Source: Sphingomonas sp. Ant H11
Lineage (GTDB): Bacteria > Pseudomonadota > Alphaproteobacteria > Sphingomonadales > Sphingomonadaceae
Reading direction: 5' to 3'
Assembly (NCBI RefSeq): GCF_000797515.1
Contig: NZ_JSBN01000033.1
Location: 1 to 32,802, forward strand
DNA: 32,802 nt
Below the pieces are notes generated by a model that was not told where the DNA came from, did no database searches, and worked only from the letters and a program-made list of their open reading frames with translations. Position 1 is the stretch's first letter. Each line of letters starts with the position of its first letter. Both the position numbers and the translations under genes were made by a program. This document shows, piece after piece, positions 1 through 9,012 of the stretch.

Positions 1-2202
1 GGCCTTGGCGCAAGCCGCCGGAGCGGCGCAGACCGCGCCCGCCAGCCCCGCCGACGAAGCCGCCACTGCAGGCGACATCATCGTCACTGCCAACAAGCGC
101 GCGGAAAATATTCAGCGGGTTCCACTCGCCGTATCGGTGCTCACCCCGGCCGCGCTCGCCAGCGCGGGGGTCCGCAACTTTCAGGATGTCGCAAAACTCT
201 CGCCTTCGCTGGTCGTGCGCCCGGCCGAGCAGCCGCAGAATTCAAACGTATCGCTGCGCGGCGTCGGCACCTTCGCCTTCGGCATTGGCGTGGAATCGAG
301 CGTGGCGGTGCTGGTCGACGAAGTCCCGCTGGCGTTCCAGGCACGCGCCTTCACCGATTTGCCCGATGTCGAGCGGATCGAAGTTCTGCGCGGGCCGCAG
401 AGCACGCTGTACGGCAAATCGGCCTCGGCCGGTCTGATCAACATCATTACGCGCGCACCGACCGATACGCTGCACGTGCGCGCCAATGCGGTGGTGACAA
501 CCGACAATGAGCGCGGCGGCAATGTCAGCATTTCGGGGCCGATCTCGGACTCGGTCGGCTATGTCGTGTCTGCAGCGTACAATTATTGGGATGGCAACGT
601 CCGCAACGTTTATGACGGCAAGCGGGTCAATGGTCGTGAATCGATCAACCTGCGCGGCAAACTGCGCTGGACCCCGACCGACACCTCGTCGGTCACGCTC
701 TCAGCCAATTATGTCAACGGCAACACCGATGTCGGCCGTCCGTTCATCCGCGTCGCGTCCAATGCTTTGTTCCGCGGACAGGCTGGTCTTACCCCCGCAG
801 TGGTATTTCCGGGCGTGACGATCAGCGAGAAAAACCAGGACGTCAGCAACAATTTCGACGCGCGTACAAAATATTCGGGCGGCGGCGGATATTTGCGGAC
901 CGAGGTTGCCGTGTTCGGCGATTCCAACCTGATCACCGTCACCTCCTATGACCGCTTCCACCTCGACGACTATCTCGATCAGGACGACACATCGGCGCCG
1001 GGGGCGTTCGGTAACAACAATCAGATCGGCGCGTTCAATTCCGAGCAGATCACCAACGAGATCCGCTTGCAGTCGGCCAGCACCAAGCCGTTTCGCTATA
1101 CGGTCGGCACCTATTTCGCCAATTTGAGTTTCGGTCGTCCGTTCTCGCGCGGCCCCGTCTTCTCGCTCGCCAATTGGTCCGCGACCTCCAAGTCGCGCCA
1201 GATCGCCGGCTTCGCACAGATCGACTGGCAATTCCTGCCCAAGGCAACGCTGACGGCGGGCGGTCGCGTCCAGAATGAAGCGGTTAGCTACACCTTCCTT
1301 GATCGGCAGGCGAACAACGCGTTCTATAGCGGGCGCGCCGAAGACACCGCGGGCACCTACAAGGTCAATCTGCGCTACGAATTCACGCCCGACCTGATGC
1401 TGTTCGGGACCTATGCGACAGGGTACAAGGGCCAGACCTACGATCTGACCACCGGCTTCAACCTGAACCGCGCACTGGCTGGGCCGATCAAGCCCGAACG
1501 CTCGCGCGATCGCGAGATCGGCGCACGCACGCAATTCTTCGATCGGCGGCTGACGCTCAACCTCACGCTGTTCGATACCGATTACACCAACCTCCAGGCG
1601 CAATCGATCGAGACGCTGGCCGACGGCACGCAGAATTACCGCCTTACCAATGTCGGCGGCCTGAAACGCGCGGCATCGAGCTGGAAGGCTCGGCGCGCCT
1701 TGGTGGCGATGTGACCTTTGGCGGTGCCGTGACCTATCTTGACGCGCATTATACCGACTATGCGATCGCACAATGCTATCCCATGCAGACGCTCGCCCAG
1801 GGGTGCTCGGGATCGCCCGCGCGGCAGAATTTGACCGGTGGCCGCGCGATTCAGGCCCCCGAGTGGAAATTTACGATCAGCGGCGATTATTCGCCCGCGC
1901 TGACCGACAAACTTCGCGGAATCGCGCAGTTCAACTGGCAATATCAAAGCAGCCTGAACTTCGGCCTGCGTGACCCGGAGACCTTCCAGTCGGCCTACCA
2001 TATCGTCAATGTCGGACTTGGCGTGCGCGATGCCGATCATCGTTGGGAAGTGGTCGGCTTCGTCAACAACCTGTTCGACCAGCAATATTTTGCCTCGTTG
2101 GTCAACACGGCCGGTAACTTCGGCAACCAGCAAGCCACGCAGGCCCTCCTACCGCGCGACTTCCGTCGCTATGGCGGCGTGCGGTTGTCGGTCAATTTCT
2201 GA
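1..2202 (+). CDS. TonB-dependent receptor (5' partial, one frameshift)
   Basis: Outer-membrane TonB-dependent receptor, probably importing the oligosaccharide handled by the downstream glycosidases (substrate inferred from context). The reading frame is open at the left edge and enters with the end of a signal peptide (ALAQAAGAAQ), so the true start lies outside. A TonB-box-like stretch (DIIVTANKR) precedes a plug domain with typical motifs: VPLAVSVLTP, VDEVPL, VERIEVLRGPQSTLYG and INIITRAP. The beta-barrel follows and ends in the canonical C-terminal aromatic residue (RLSVNF). The frame breaks at the A run 1664-1666. Adding one A gives LKTRGIELEG and joins the two halves without a gap, so a base is probably missing from the sequence. 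There is no STN domain in the visible part, unlike the receptor at 14028. The next gene follows after 47 bases. Confidence 0.93.
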
Positions 2203-2224
2203 CGGCGCAGCCTAGGGCGTTTTA

Positions 2225-2265
2225 GGGTCCTGAAATTACGGAGACGACGATGCGGTTCAGGACCC
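2225..2265 (+). promoter_or_regulatory. Inverted repeat enclosing ribosome binding site and start codon
   Basis: A perfect 10-bp inverted repeat has arms GGGTCCTGAA (2225-2234) and TTCAGGACCC (2256-2265). The 21-base loop contains the Shine-Dalgarno GGAG (2240-2243) and the ATG at 2250. In mRNA this would present the initiation region in a loop, with the first codons in the stem. Regulation is inferred only. A perfect repeat of this length can arise by chance in a window of this size. Confidence 0.4.
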
Positions 2266-3566
2266 GGTTGACCACGCTGGCCAGTGTCATACTGGCGGCG
2301 ACAACGGCGGGCGCTTTCGCTCAGGAAGCCCCAAAGCCCGCCGCTCGCCCGGGCATCGACTCGCCCGAATTGTCAAAACTCGGAGCCTATCCGGTTGGTG
2401 TCGCCGACGTCGAATTCGTGCAGCCCGGTCAGGCGGACCTGCGGGTCGATGCCCCCAACGCCAGCCGGATCGATCGGCGCGTGCCGCTCAAGATCTGGTA
2501 TCCCGCCGCAACCACCGGGCACGGCATCTCCTACCGTACCGCGCTGTCGGGTGAAACGGGGGTCGATGTTCCGTTCGAAGTGCCCGGCATCGCCACTGCC
2601 GGGTCGACCGCCGCCAAGGGGCGCTTCCCGCTTGTCGTCCTCGCGCATGGCTATGGAAACACGCCCGAGGTGCTGTCCTGGCTGGGCGAAAATCTGGCGA
2701 GCAAGGGCTATGTGGTGGTGACCCCGGCCTTCCGCGATCCGCCGATCAGCCTGCGCACGGCGGCCGCACGCGCCGGACCGATTGCGCGGCGTCCGCTCGA
2801 CATCGCCTTCGTGACGGGGGGAAGCGCAACGGCGCGCGCGCGCAGGCGAAGGCATTTTCGCCAGCGCCGATGCCGCGCGCACTGCGCTGATCGGGTATTC
2901 GATGGGCGGTTACGGCGTATTGACGGCGGCGGGCGCGCCGCTCAACCCCGCGCTCGCGGACATGACGCGTGGCGTGTTGGCACCTTATGCCGCAGGTGGC
3001 CCCAAGGCGGCGGAGCTCAAGGTCACCGGCTTGAAAGCGGTGGTCGCGCTTTCGCCCGCCAACCGCTTCGGCGACGCACCGATCTGGTCGGGCGACGGCC
3101 TGGCGGCGATAACGACGCGACCTTGTACATCGTCGGCGGGCAAGATCATGTCGTCGGCTATCCGGCGGTGCGGGCGCTGTTTGACCAGGAAAGCAACGCG
3201 CAACGCTACCTGCTGACCTTCAAGGAAGCAGGCCATAGCATTGGCCTGATCGGCGCGCCGCCCGCGATGCGGCACAGCTTCTGGGACCTCGACTGGTTCG
3301 AGGACGCGGTGTGGCGCAAGGACCGGCTGTTGCCAATCGAGACGCATTTCATCACCGCCTTTCTCGACCGCTATGTGAAGGACGATATGGCCAAGGGTGC
3401 CTATCTCGACGGGCTCGTCGTCGACTCCGATACGGGCACCTGGCCCGGCGCGCCAGCCGGACGCTATACCGGCTACAGCCCCGGTGCGCCTGCGGCGACC
3501 GTGTGGAAAGGATTCCAGCCGAGCCGTGCCACTGGCATGCTATTCGAGGCCAAGCCTGCGCAATGA
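2250..3566 (+). CDS. Exported alpha/beta hydrolase, dienelactone-hydrolase-like (two compensating frameshifts)
   Basis: Exported alpha/beta-hydrolase of the predicted dienelactone hydrolase / PAF-acetylhydrolase-like group. The start has GGAG seven bases upstream and opens a signal peptide (about residues 1-24, ending AGAFAQ). Visible fold motifs are the oxyanion strand VVLAHGYGN, the nucleophile elbow GYSMGGYG (Ser codon 2899-2901), the acid region GGQDHVVGY and a late His in EAGHSIG. The middle third is out of frame. One extra G in the G6 run 2816-2821 and one missing base near 3104 cancel each other. Correcting both restores the continuous chain through [20 protein letters not shown]. As written, the translation would lose its nucleophile, so sequence error is likely. 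Substrate is unknown. Next to glycosidases it could be a carbohydrate esterase (acetyl or glucuronoyl type), but no motif proves this. Its stop overlaps the uxuA start (ATGA). Confidence 0.85.
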   Translation: MRFRTRLTTLASVILAATTAGAFAQEAPKPAARPGIDSPELSKLGAYPVGVADVEFVQPGQADLRVDAPNASRIDRRVPLKIWYPAATTGHGISYRTALSGETGVDVPFEVPGIATAGSTAAKGRFPLVVLAHGYGNTPEVLSWLGENLASKGYVVVTPAFRDPPISLRTAAARAGPIARRPLDIAFVTGGSATARARRRRHFRQRRCRAHCADRVFDGRLRRIDGGGRAAQPRARGHDAWRVGTLCRRWPQGGGAQGHRLESGGRAFARQPLRRRTDLVGRRPGGDNDATLYIVGGQDHVVGYPAVRALFDQESNAQRYLLTFKEAGHSIGLIGAPPAMRHSFWDLDWFEDAVWRKDRLLPIETHFITAFLDRYVKDDMAKGAYLDGLVVDSDTGTWPGAPAGRYTGYSPGAPAATVWKGFQPSRATGMLFEAKPAQ

Positions 3567-4798
3567 TCGAGACGCTTCCTTCCAATCACGCTGCCCTTGC
3601 GACGCGGCCCACGATGCTGACGCAAACCATGCGCTGGTTCGGGCCGACCGACCCCGTGACGCTGCGCGACATCCGGCAGGCCGGGGCCAGTGAAGTCGTT
3701 ACCGCGCTGCACGAAGTGCATAACGGCGCTGTGTGGGAACAGGCGGCGATCGCCGAGCGCAAAGCCATGATCGAAGCCGCCGGGCTCGGCTGGAGCGTCG
3801 TCGAAAGTCTGCCCGTGCATGAAGAGATCAAGCGGCGCGGCCCCGACTGGGATGCGATGATCGCCGCCTATTGCGCCAGCCTGCGCAACCTGGCCGCTTG
3901 CGACATTCGTGTTGTCACCTACAATTTCATGCCGTTGCTCGACTGGACGCGGACCGATCTGGCTTGGCCGCTGCCCGACGGCGCGCTCGCGCTGCGCTTC
4001 GAGCTGGAAGCGGTCGCTGCGTTCGACCTTCATCTGCTGCAACGTCCCGGGGCGGAACAGGATTACAGCGCTGGCATGGTCGAGGCTGCTGCCCGACGCT
4101 TCGCTGCCATGGACGACGACGCTCGCCGCACGCTCGAACGCACCATCATCGCTGGCCTGCCCGGCAGCGAGGAGAGCTTTACCGTCGACGCCTTTCGCCA
4201 GGCGATCGCAACGTATGACACGATCGATGCCGATCAGTTGCGCGCCAACCATGTAGCGTTTCTGGAGGCAGTCTGCCCGGTGGCCGATGCGCTGGGCCTG
4301 CAGCTTGTCGTTCATCCCGACGATCCGCCCTTCCCGATCTTCGGCCTTCCGCGTGTCGTCAGCACCGAGGCCGACGTCACCGCCCTGTTCGAGCGCGTCC
4401 CGAATGCGTCGAACGGTCTGTGCCTGTGCACCGGGTCGTTCGGCGTGCGCGCCGATAACGATTTGCCGGGGATGGTCGAGCGGCTCGGGGATCGGATCGG
4501 TTTCCTGCATTTGCGATCGGTCCAGCGCGAGCCGAACCAGGCATTCCACGAGGCCGCGCATCTCGAAGGCGATGCGCAAATGGCATCGGTCATGGTCGCG
4601 GTGCACCGATTGCAGCAGCGCACCGGCCGATCGATTCCGATGCGGCCCGACCACGGCCATCAAATGCTCGACGATCTCGGGAAGCAGACCAATCCCGGCT
4701 ATTCGCTGCTCGGCCGCATGCGCGGCCTGGCCGAATTGCGCGGGCTTGAGCGCGGTGTTGCGCAATTGTTCGAGCGTAGGGATCGCCCCGCTCGCTAA
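3563..4798 (+). CDS. uxuA: Mannonate dehydratase UxuA
   Basis: D-mannonate dehydratase (EC 4.2.1.8), cytosolic, converting D-mannonate to 2-keto-3-deoxy-D-gluconate in hexuronate catabolism. It follows the family from end to end: [20 protein letters not shown], the [14 protein letters not shown] block, [28 protein letters not shown], and the metal/active-site region with VHPDDPP (His251), [14 protein letters not shown] (Cys289), FLHLRS (His316) and [13 protein letters not shown] (Asp363, His364). The frame is intact at 411 residues against about 394 in E. coli. The ATG at 3563 overlaps the upstream stop (ATGA), which suggests translational coupling. An in-frame ATG at 3614 would give a length closer to the E. 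coli protein but has no visible Shine-Dalgarno sequence. The gene sits between an esterase-like gene and two glucuronidases, so it likely processes the glucuronate they release. UxaC and UxuB are not in the window. Confidence 0.96.
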   Translation: MIETLPSNHAALATRPTMLTQTMRWFGPTDPVTLRDIRQAGASEVVTALHEVHNGAVWEQAAIAERKAMIEAAGLGWSVVESLPVHEEIKRRGPDWDAMIAAYCASLRNLAACDIRVVTYNFMPLLDWTRTDLAWPLPDGALALRFELEAVAAFDLHLLQRPGAEQDYSAGMVEAAARRFAAMDDDARRTLERTIIAGLPGSEESFTVDAFRQAIATYDTIDADQLRANHVAFLEAVCPVADALGLQLVVHPDDPPFPIFGLPRVVSTEADVTALFERVPNASNGLCLCTGSFGVRADNDLPGMVERLGDRIGFLHLRSVQREPNQAFHEAAHLEGDAQMASVMVAVHRLQQRTGRSIPMRPDHGHQMLDDLGKQTNPGYSLLGRMRGLAELRGLERGVAQLFERRDRPAR

Positions 4799-4810
4799 GG
4801 GAGAGAGACG

Positions 4811-6682
4811 ATGCACCGGCCGTTCTGGACACGTGGCGTTATCGGAGCCTTGGCGCTGTGGGGCGCGCCCTTAGCCGCGCAAGACGCCCCGCCCTCGCCA
4901 ACCCCGCTGCTGGTAGCGGGGGATTTGCGCGACGGCACCGATCTGTCGGGGCCATGGCATTATTCGATCGATCCATTCCGCTCAGGGATTTCCGGCTTCC
5001 ACGGCGGGATGCCCGATATCGGGCAGCAGCGCTGGCGCGACGTCGACGTACGCAAAGCGATGGCGAGCGACAGCCGCGTCCTCTACGAATTCGACCTCGC
5101 GCGTTCGCCGTTGACGACTCTGCCCTCTTCCTGGCTGACCGAGGCACCCGAGCTGCGCCATTATCAGGGGCTGATGTGGTATCAGCGCAGCTTCCCCGCG
5201 CCGACCCAGCGCCACGGTCGCTATTTCCTGCGTTTTGGCGCAGCCAATTATGCGACGGTGGTCTATCTGAATGGGCAACAGGTCGGGCGGCATGAGGGCG
5301 GCTTCACCCCCTTCGCTTTCGACGTCACCAAGCTGCTGCGCGACGGCGACAACCAGATTACCGTCGGCGTCGATTCGCAGGCGACCGAAGCAACCGTGCC
5401 GCCTCCGGTCACCGATTGGGAGAATTACGGCGGCATCACGCGACCGGTCCGGCTGGTCGCGACGCCCGATACCTATGTCGACGATGCCTGGGTGCGGCTC
5501 ACGCGAGACGGCAAGTTGGCGGTCGACCTCCATCTCGACGGGCCTGCGGCGGCCAATCAGGCGGTGCAGCTTCGCATTCCCGAACTCGGCCTCGATCGCA
5601 GCGGCACGACCGATGCGCAGGGCAATTGGCGCGCGACGATGGCCGCGCCCCGCGCCCTCATCCGCTGGTCGCCCGAGCGCCCGCGCTTGTACGACGTCGC
5701 AATCAATGCGGGCGAGGATCGCTGGCGCGACCGCATCGGCTTCCGCACGATCACCGTGCGCGGAGCCGATATCTTGCTCAACGGCAAACCCATCTTCCTG
5801 CGCGGCATATCGATGCACGAGGAAGAGCTCGGTACCGACCCAACCCGCGCGATGACCCCGGCCGCCGCACGCGCGTTGCTGAGCGAGATCAAGGAAGGTC
5901 TGCACGGCAATTACGTCCGTCTTGCCCATTATCCGCACAGCGACAGCACACTCCGCCTGGCGGATGAGCTGGGGCTGCTCGTGTGGAGCGAAGTGCCGGT
6001 CTATTGGCAAGTCGCCTGGTCGAACCCGGATACGCTGGCGCGCGCCCGCACCATGGTGGCGGAGAACGTCCTGCGCGATCGCAACCGCGCCGCCATCGCG
6101 ATCTGGAGCGTCGCCAACGAAACCCCGGTGACCGACGCACGCAACGCCTTCCTGCGTACGCTGGTCGGCGATGTGCGGCGGCTCGACGATACGCGGCTGG
6201 TCAGCGCGGCGCTGCTGGTCGAGCGATCCAAAACCGCCGACCATCCGGTGATGACGCTCGCCGATCCGCTCGCCAAGGATCTCGATGTGCTGGCGATCAA
6301 CACCTATAACGGCTGGTATACGACCGATCGCCTGGCCGACCTGCAGACCAGCGAGTGGCGGGTCCCGCTCGACAAGCCGCTGGTGTTTTCGGAGTTCGGT
6401 GCCGACGCGCGCGCGGGCTTTCACGATCCCGTCAACGGGCAGAAATTCTCCGAGGAGTTCCAGGCAGATTATTATCGCTACACTCTGAAAATGGCAGATA
6501 CGCTGCCCAGCCTGCGCGGTATGTCGCCATGGATCCTCAAGGACTTCCGCTCGCCCCGGCGGCAGAATCCCGATTTCCAGCAGGGCTGGAACCGCAAGGG
6601 CCTGATTTCCGAGACGGGACAGCGCAAGGCAGCCTTCGATGTGCTCGCCGGCTATTATCAGCGAAAGGCGGCCGGCCAGTGA
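4811..6682 (+). CDS. Glycoside hydrolase family 2, probable beta-glucuronidase, exported
   Basis: GH2 retaining beta-glycosidase of 623 residues, frame intact. A signal peptide (about residues 1-23, ending GAPLAAQ) indicates periplasmic or surface location. Domain order is the jelly-roll sugar-binding domain (about 45-220, with YQRSFPAP, FGAANYATVVYLNG and ENYGGITRPV), an immunoglobulin-like domain (about 220-315), and a TIM barrel. The acid/base is Glu437 in WSVANE and the nucleophile is Glu528 in VFSEFGAD. After WILKDF there is N594-R-K596 (NRKGL). An NxK motif at this position recognises the uronate carboxylate in beta-glucuronidases, which supports glucuronidase over galactosidase or mannosidase. 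A Shine-Dalgarno sequence (AGGGAGAGA) sits directly before the ATG, and the gene lies 12 bases after uxuA. The aglycone or polymer acted on is not evident from the sequence. Confidence 0.9.
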   Translation: MHRPFWTRGVIGALALWGAPLAAQDAPPSPTPLLVAGDLRDGTDLSGPWHYSIDPFRSGISGFHGGMPDIGQQRWRDVDVRKAMASDSRVLYEFDLARSPLTTLPSSWLTEAPELRHYQGLMWYQRSFPAPTQRHGRYFLRFGAANYATVVYLNGQQVGRHEGGFTPFAFDVTKLLRDGDNQITVGVDSQATEATVPPPVTDWENYGGITRPVRLVATPDTYVDDAWVRLTRDGKLAVDLHLDGPAAANQAVQLRIPELGLDRSGTTDAQGNWRATMAAPRALIRWSPERPRLYDVAINAGEDRWRDRIGFRTITVRGADILLNGKPIFLRGISMHEEELGTDPTRAMTPAAARALLSEIKEGLHGNYVRLAHYPHSDSTLRLADELGLLVWSEVPVYWQVAWSNPDTLARARTMVAENVLRDRNRAAIAIWSVANETPVTDARNAFLRTLVGDVRRLDDTRLVSAALLVERSKTADHPVMTLADPLAKDLDVLAINTYNGWYTTDRLADLQTSEWRVPLDKPLVFSEFGADARAGFHDPVNGQKFSEEFQADYYRYTLKMADTLPSLRGMSPWILKDFRSPRRQNPDFQQGWNRKGLISETGQRKAAFDVLAGYYQRKAAGQ

Positions 6683-6761
6683 ACCGGCGCGGTTTCAACC
6701 CGCAAAACTTGGATATTGCGGGCGTTGTTGGAAACGCACATTGCCCTGCCCGCCCCTTTTG

Positions 6762-6775
6762 CGTTAGCGCTATCA
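6762..6775. promoter_or_regulatory. LacI-family-type operator palindrome
   Basis: CGTTAGCGCTATCA is a near-perfect 14-bp palindrome centred on a CG step (core TAGCGCTA), with mismatches only in the outer pairs. Many LacI/GalR-family operators have this shape, with central CG and TGNTANCGNTANCA symmetry. It lies in the 152-base gap between the GH2 and GH67 genes, 60-73 bases before the GH67 ATG, where a repressor site would be expected. The regulator is not in the window. A hexuronate-responsive LacI-type protein is a guess from context. Confidence 0.5.
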
Positions 6776-6783
6776 CTCGTCAT

Positions 6784-6817
6784 CCGCAAAGGCGGAAAAA
6801 AGCCGGGAGAGCCGGCT
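6784..6817 (+). other. Two small hairpins in the GH67 leader
   Basis: CCGC-aaag-GCGG (6784-6795) and AGCCGG-gagag-CCGGCT (6801-6806 with 6812-6817) lie in tandem just before the Shine-Dalgarno AGGAGA at 6822. They could shape the 5' leader or weakly terminate read-through from the GH2 gene. There is no U tract after either stem, so a classical terminator is unlikely. Confidence 0.25.
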
Positions 6818-6834
6818 GAACAGGAGACGGGGAT

Positions 6835-8980
6835 ATGATCGGTGCAATCGGGCGATTCGCGGGCGCGCTGACTATCCTTGCTTGCGCAGCCTATGCGCGG
6901 CCGGCGCAGGCTGAGGACGGATACGATCTCTGGCTACGCTATCGGCCACTGCCCCAATTGCAACGCCAGGCCGCAACCGTCTCCGCGATCACGGTGCTGC
7001 GGGAATCGCCAACGCTTCGCGTAGCGGCGGAGGAACTTGAGCGGGGGTTTTCGGGGCTGTCCGGACATGAGGTGGGACGGCAGGACACCATCCCCGCCGA
7101 TTCGGTCGTCCTGGCCACCGCCCGAACACCCGAGGTAGCGGCGCTTGCCCTCCCGGTCGCAGCGTTGAACGAGGAAGGATATCTGGTCCGCCCGGTGACC
7201 CTTGGCGGGCGGCGGGTGACGCTCGTTACCGGCAAAACCGATCGCGGCGTGCTATACGGCGCGTTCGCGCTGCTACGCTGGGCCCAGACGGGCCATGCCG
7301 TGCGTACCGCCACATTCTCGTCGAGCCCTGCGACCAAGCTGCGCTTGCTCGACCATTGGGACAATCTCGATGGTACGGTCGAACGCGGCTATGCCGGGCA
7401 GTCGTTATGGGATTGGTGGACGCTCCCCGATTTTCGCGACCCACGCTACACCGATTACGCCCGCGCCAATGCCTCAATCGGCATCAACGGGACTGTGCTC
7501 AACAACGTCAACGCCAAGGCCGACAGCCTCACCGCGCCGTACATCGCCAAGGCAGCGGCGTTGGCCGACGTCTTTCGCCCATACGGCATCAAGGTGTACC
7601 TCTCCGCCCGGTTTTCCGCACCGATCGAACTGGGCGGTCTGAAGACCGCAGACCCGCTCGATCCGCAAGTCGCGGCGTGGTGGCGCGCGAAAGCCGATGA
7701 ACTCTATCGCGCCATTCCGGATTTTGGCGGCTTTCTGGTGAAGGCCAATTCCGAAGGCCAGCCCGGCCCGCAGGATTACAAGCGGAGCCATGCCGACGGT
7801 GCCAACATGTTGGCGGCTGCCCTCGCCCCGCATGGTGGCGTCGTGATGTGGCGTGCCTTTGTCTATGCGCAGGAAAATGCCGAGGATCGCGCCAAACAAG
7901 CATATGATGACTTCAAGCCGCTCGACGGCAAATTCGCGCCCAATGTGATCGTTCAGGTCAAAAACGGCGCGATCGATTTCCAGCCACGCGAGCCTTTTCA
8001 TCCGCTGTTCGGCGCAATGCCCCGGACTCCGCTGATGCTCGAATTCCAGATTACCAAGGAGTATCTCGGCCAGGCGACCCACCTCGCCTATCTCGGGCCG
8101 CTGTTCGAAGAACCCTGCGGTCAGATACGCTGGCCGATGGCCCCGGCTCCACCGTCGCGCGCGTCGTCGCGGGAACGGGCGACGCGCTGACGGGCATGGC
8201 CGGAGTCGCCAATATTGGTCGATCGCGCGACTGGTCGGGATCGACCTTCAACCAGAGCAATTGGTACGCCTTCGGGCGTTTCGCCTGGGACCCGCAGGCG
8301 TCGTCGGCTGACGTTGCACGCGAATGGGCGGCGATGACCTTCGGCCCCGACCCCGCGATCGTCGCGCCGATAACAAAGATGATGGCCGGGTCGCGCGAGG
8401 CCGTGGTCGATTATATGACCCCGCTGGGTCTCGCCCATCTCATGGCGACCGCCCACCATTATGGCCCCGGGCCGTGGATCTCCGATTTGAAGCGGCCCGA
8501 GTGGAATCCCTATTATTACCACCGTGCCGACAAGGATGGCATTGGCGTCGAGCGCGGGCCCGGCGGCACCAACGCGACCAGCCAATACGCCCCGGCCCTT
8601 GCGCGCGTGCTGGCCGATCCTGCGACCACGCCGGATGCCATGCTGCTGTGGTTTCACCGGGTGCCGTGGACCTATCGCCTGAAGTCCGGAAAGCCGCTTT
8701 GGCAGGCGATGGTCGCCGATTACGATCGCGGAGTCGCCTATGTCGACGACATGCGCCGGACTTGGGCGACCTTACGCCCTGCTATCGATGCCGAGCGCTT
8801 CGCCAAGACCGCAGCCTTCCTCGACATCCAGCAGCGCGAGGCGCGGTGGTGGCGCGATGCCAGCCTGGCCTATTGGATGTCGGTCAACGGCCTGTCGCTC
8901 CCGCCGGTGCCGCGCCACCCGCACACGATCTCGCTTGGTATAAGGCGCAAACCTTCCCTTATGCGCCGGGCAATCCGTGA
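6835..8980 (+). CDS. Alpha-glucuronidase, GH67, exported (two frameshifts)
   Basis: GH67 alpha-glucuronidase (EC 3.2.1.139), which removes (4-O-methyl)-D-glucuronic acid from the non-reducing end of xylo-oligosaccharides. A signal peptide (about residues 1-26, ending ARPAQA) indicates export. Catalytic motifs match the Cellvibrio and Geobacillus enzymes: the acid Glu307 in VKANSEGQPGP, and the base pair Asp381 in IDFQPREP and Glu409 in TKEYLGQ, with spacing 74 and 28 close to the Cellvibrio enzyme as I recall it. The C-terminal half is in other frames. One base is missing at about 8112 (one extra A gives EETLRSDTLADG), and one is missing at about 8922-8926 (corrected to HPHHDLAWYK). The corrected length is about 715 residues, the usual family size. 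A Shine-Dalgarno AGGAGA lies before the ATG, and the gene has its own upstream region with a palindrome. GH67 acts on short oligomers, so a xylanase is expected elsewhere. Confidence 0.93.
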
Positions 8981-9012
8981 TGCCCTCCCGCCCCGCGAAG
9001 AGGATCCCCCCA

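Noticed and set aside
2250..3566. Intact 438-residue hydrolase as translated in one frame
   Set aside because: The uninterrupted frame is deceptive. Its middle third is out of register and would lack the GYSMGG nucleophile motif, and two compensating indels explain this.
3473..6424. Long - strand open frames opposite uxuA and GH2
   Set aside because: Both + strand genes are intact and family-like. The antisense translations show no motifs.
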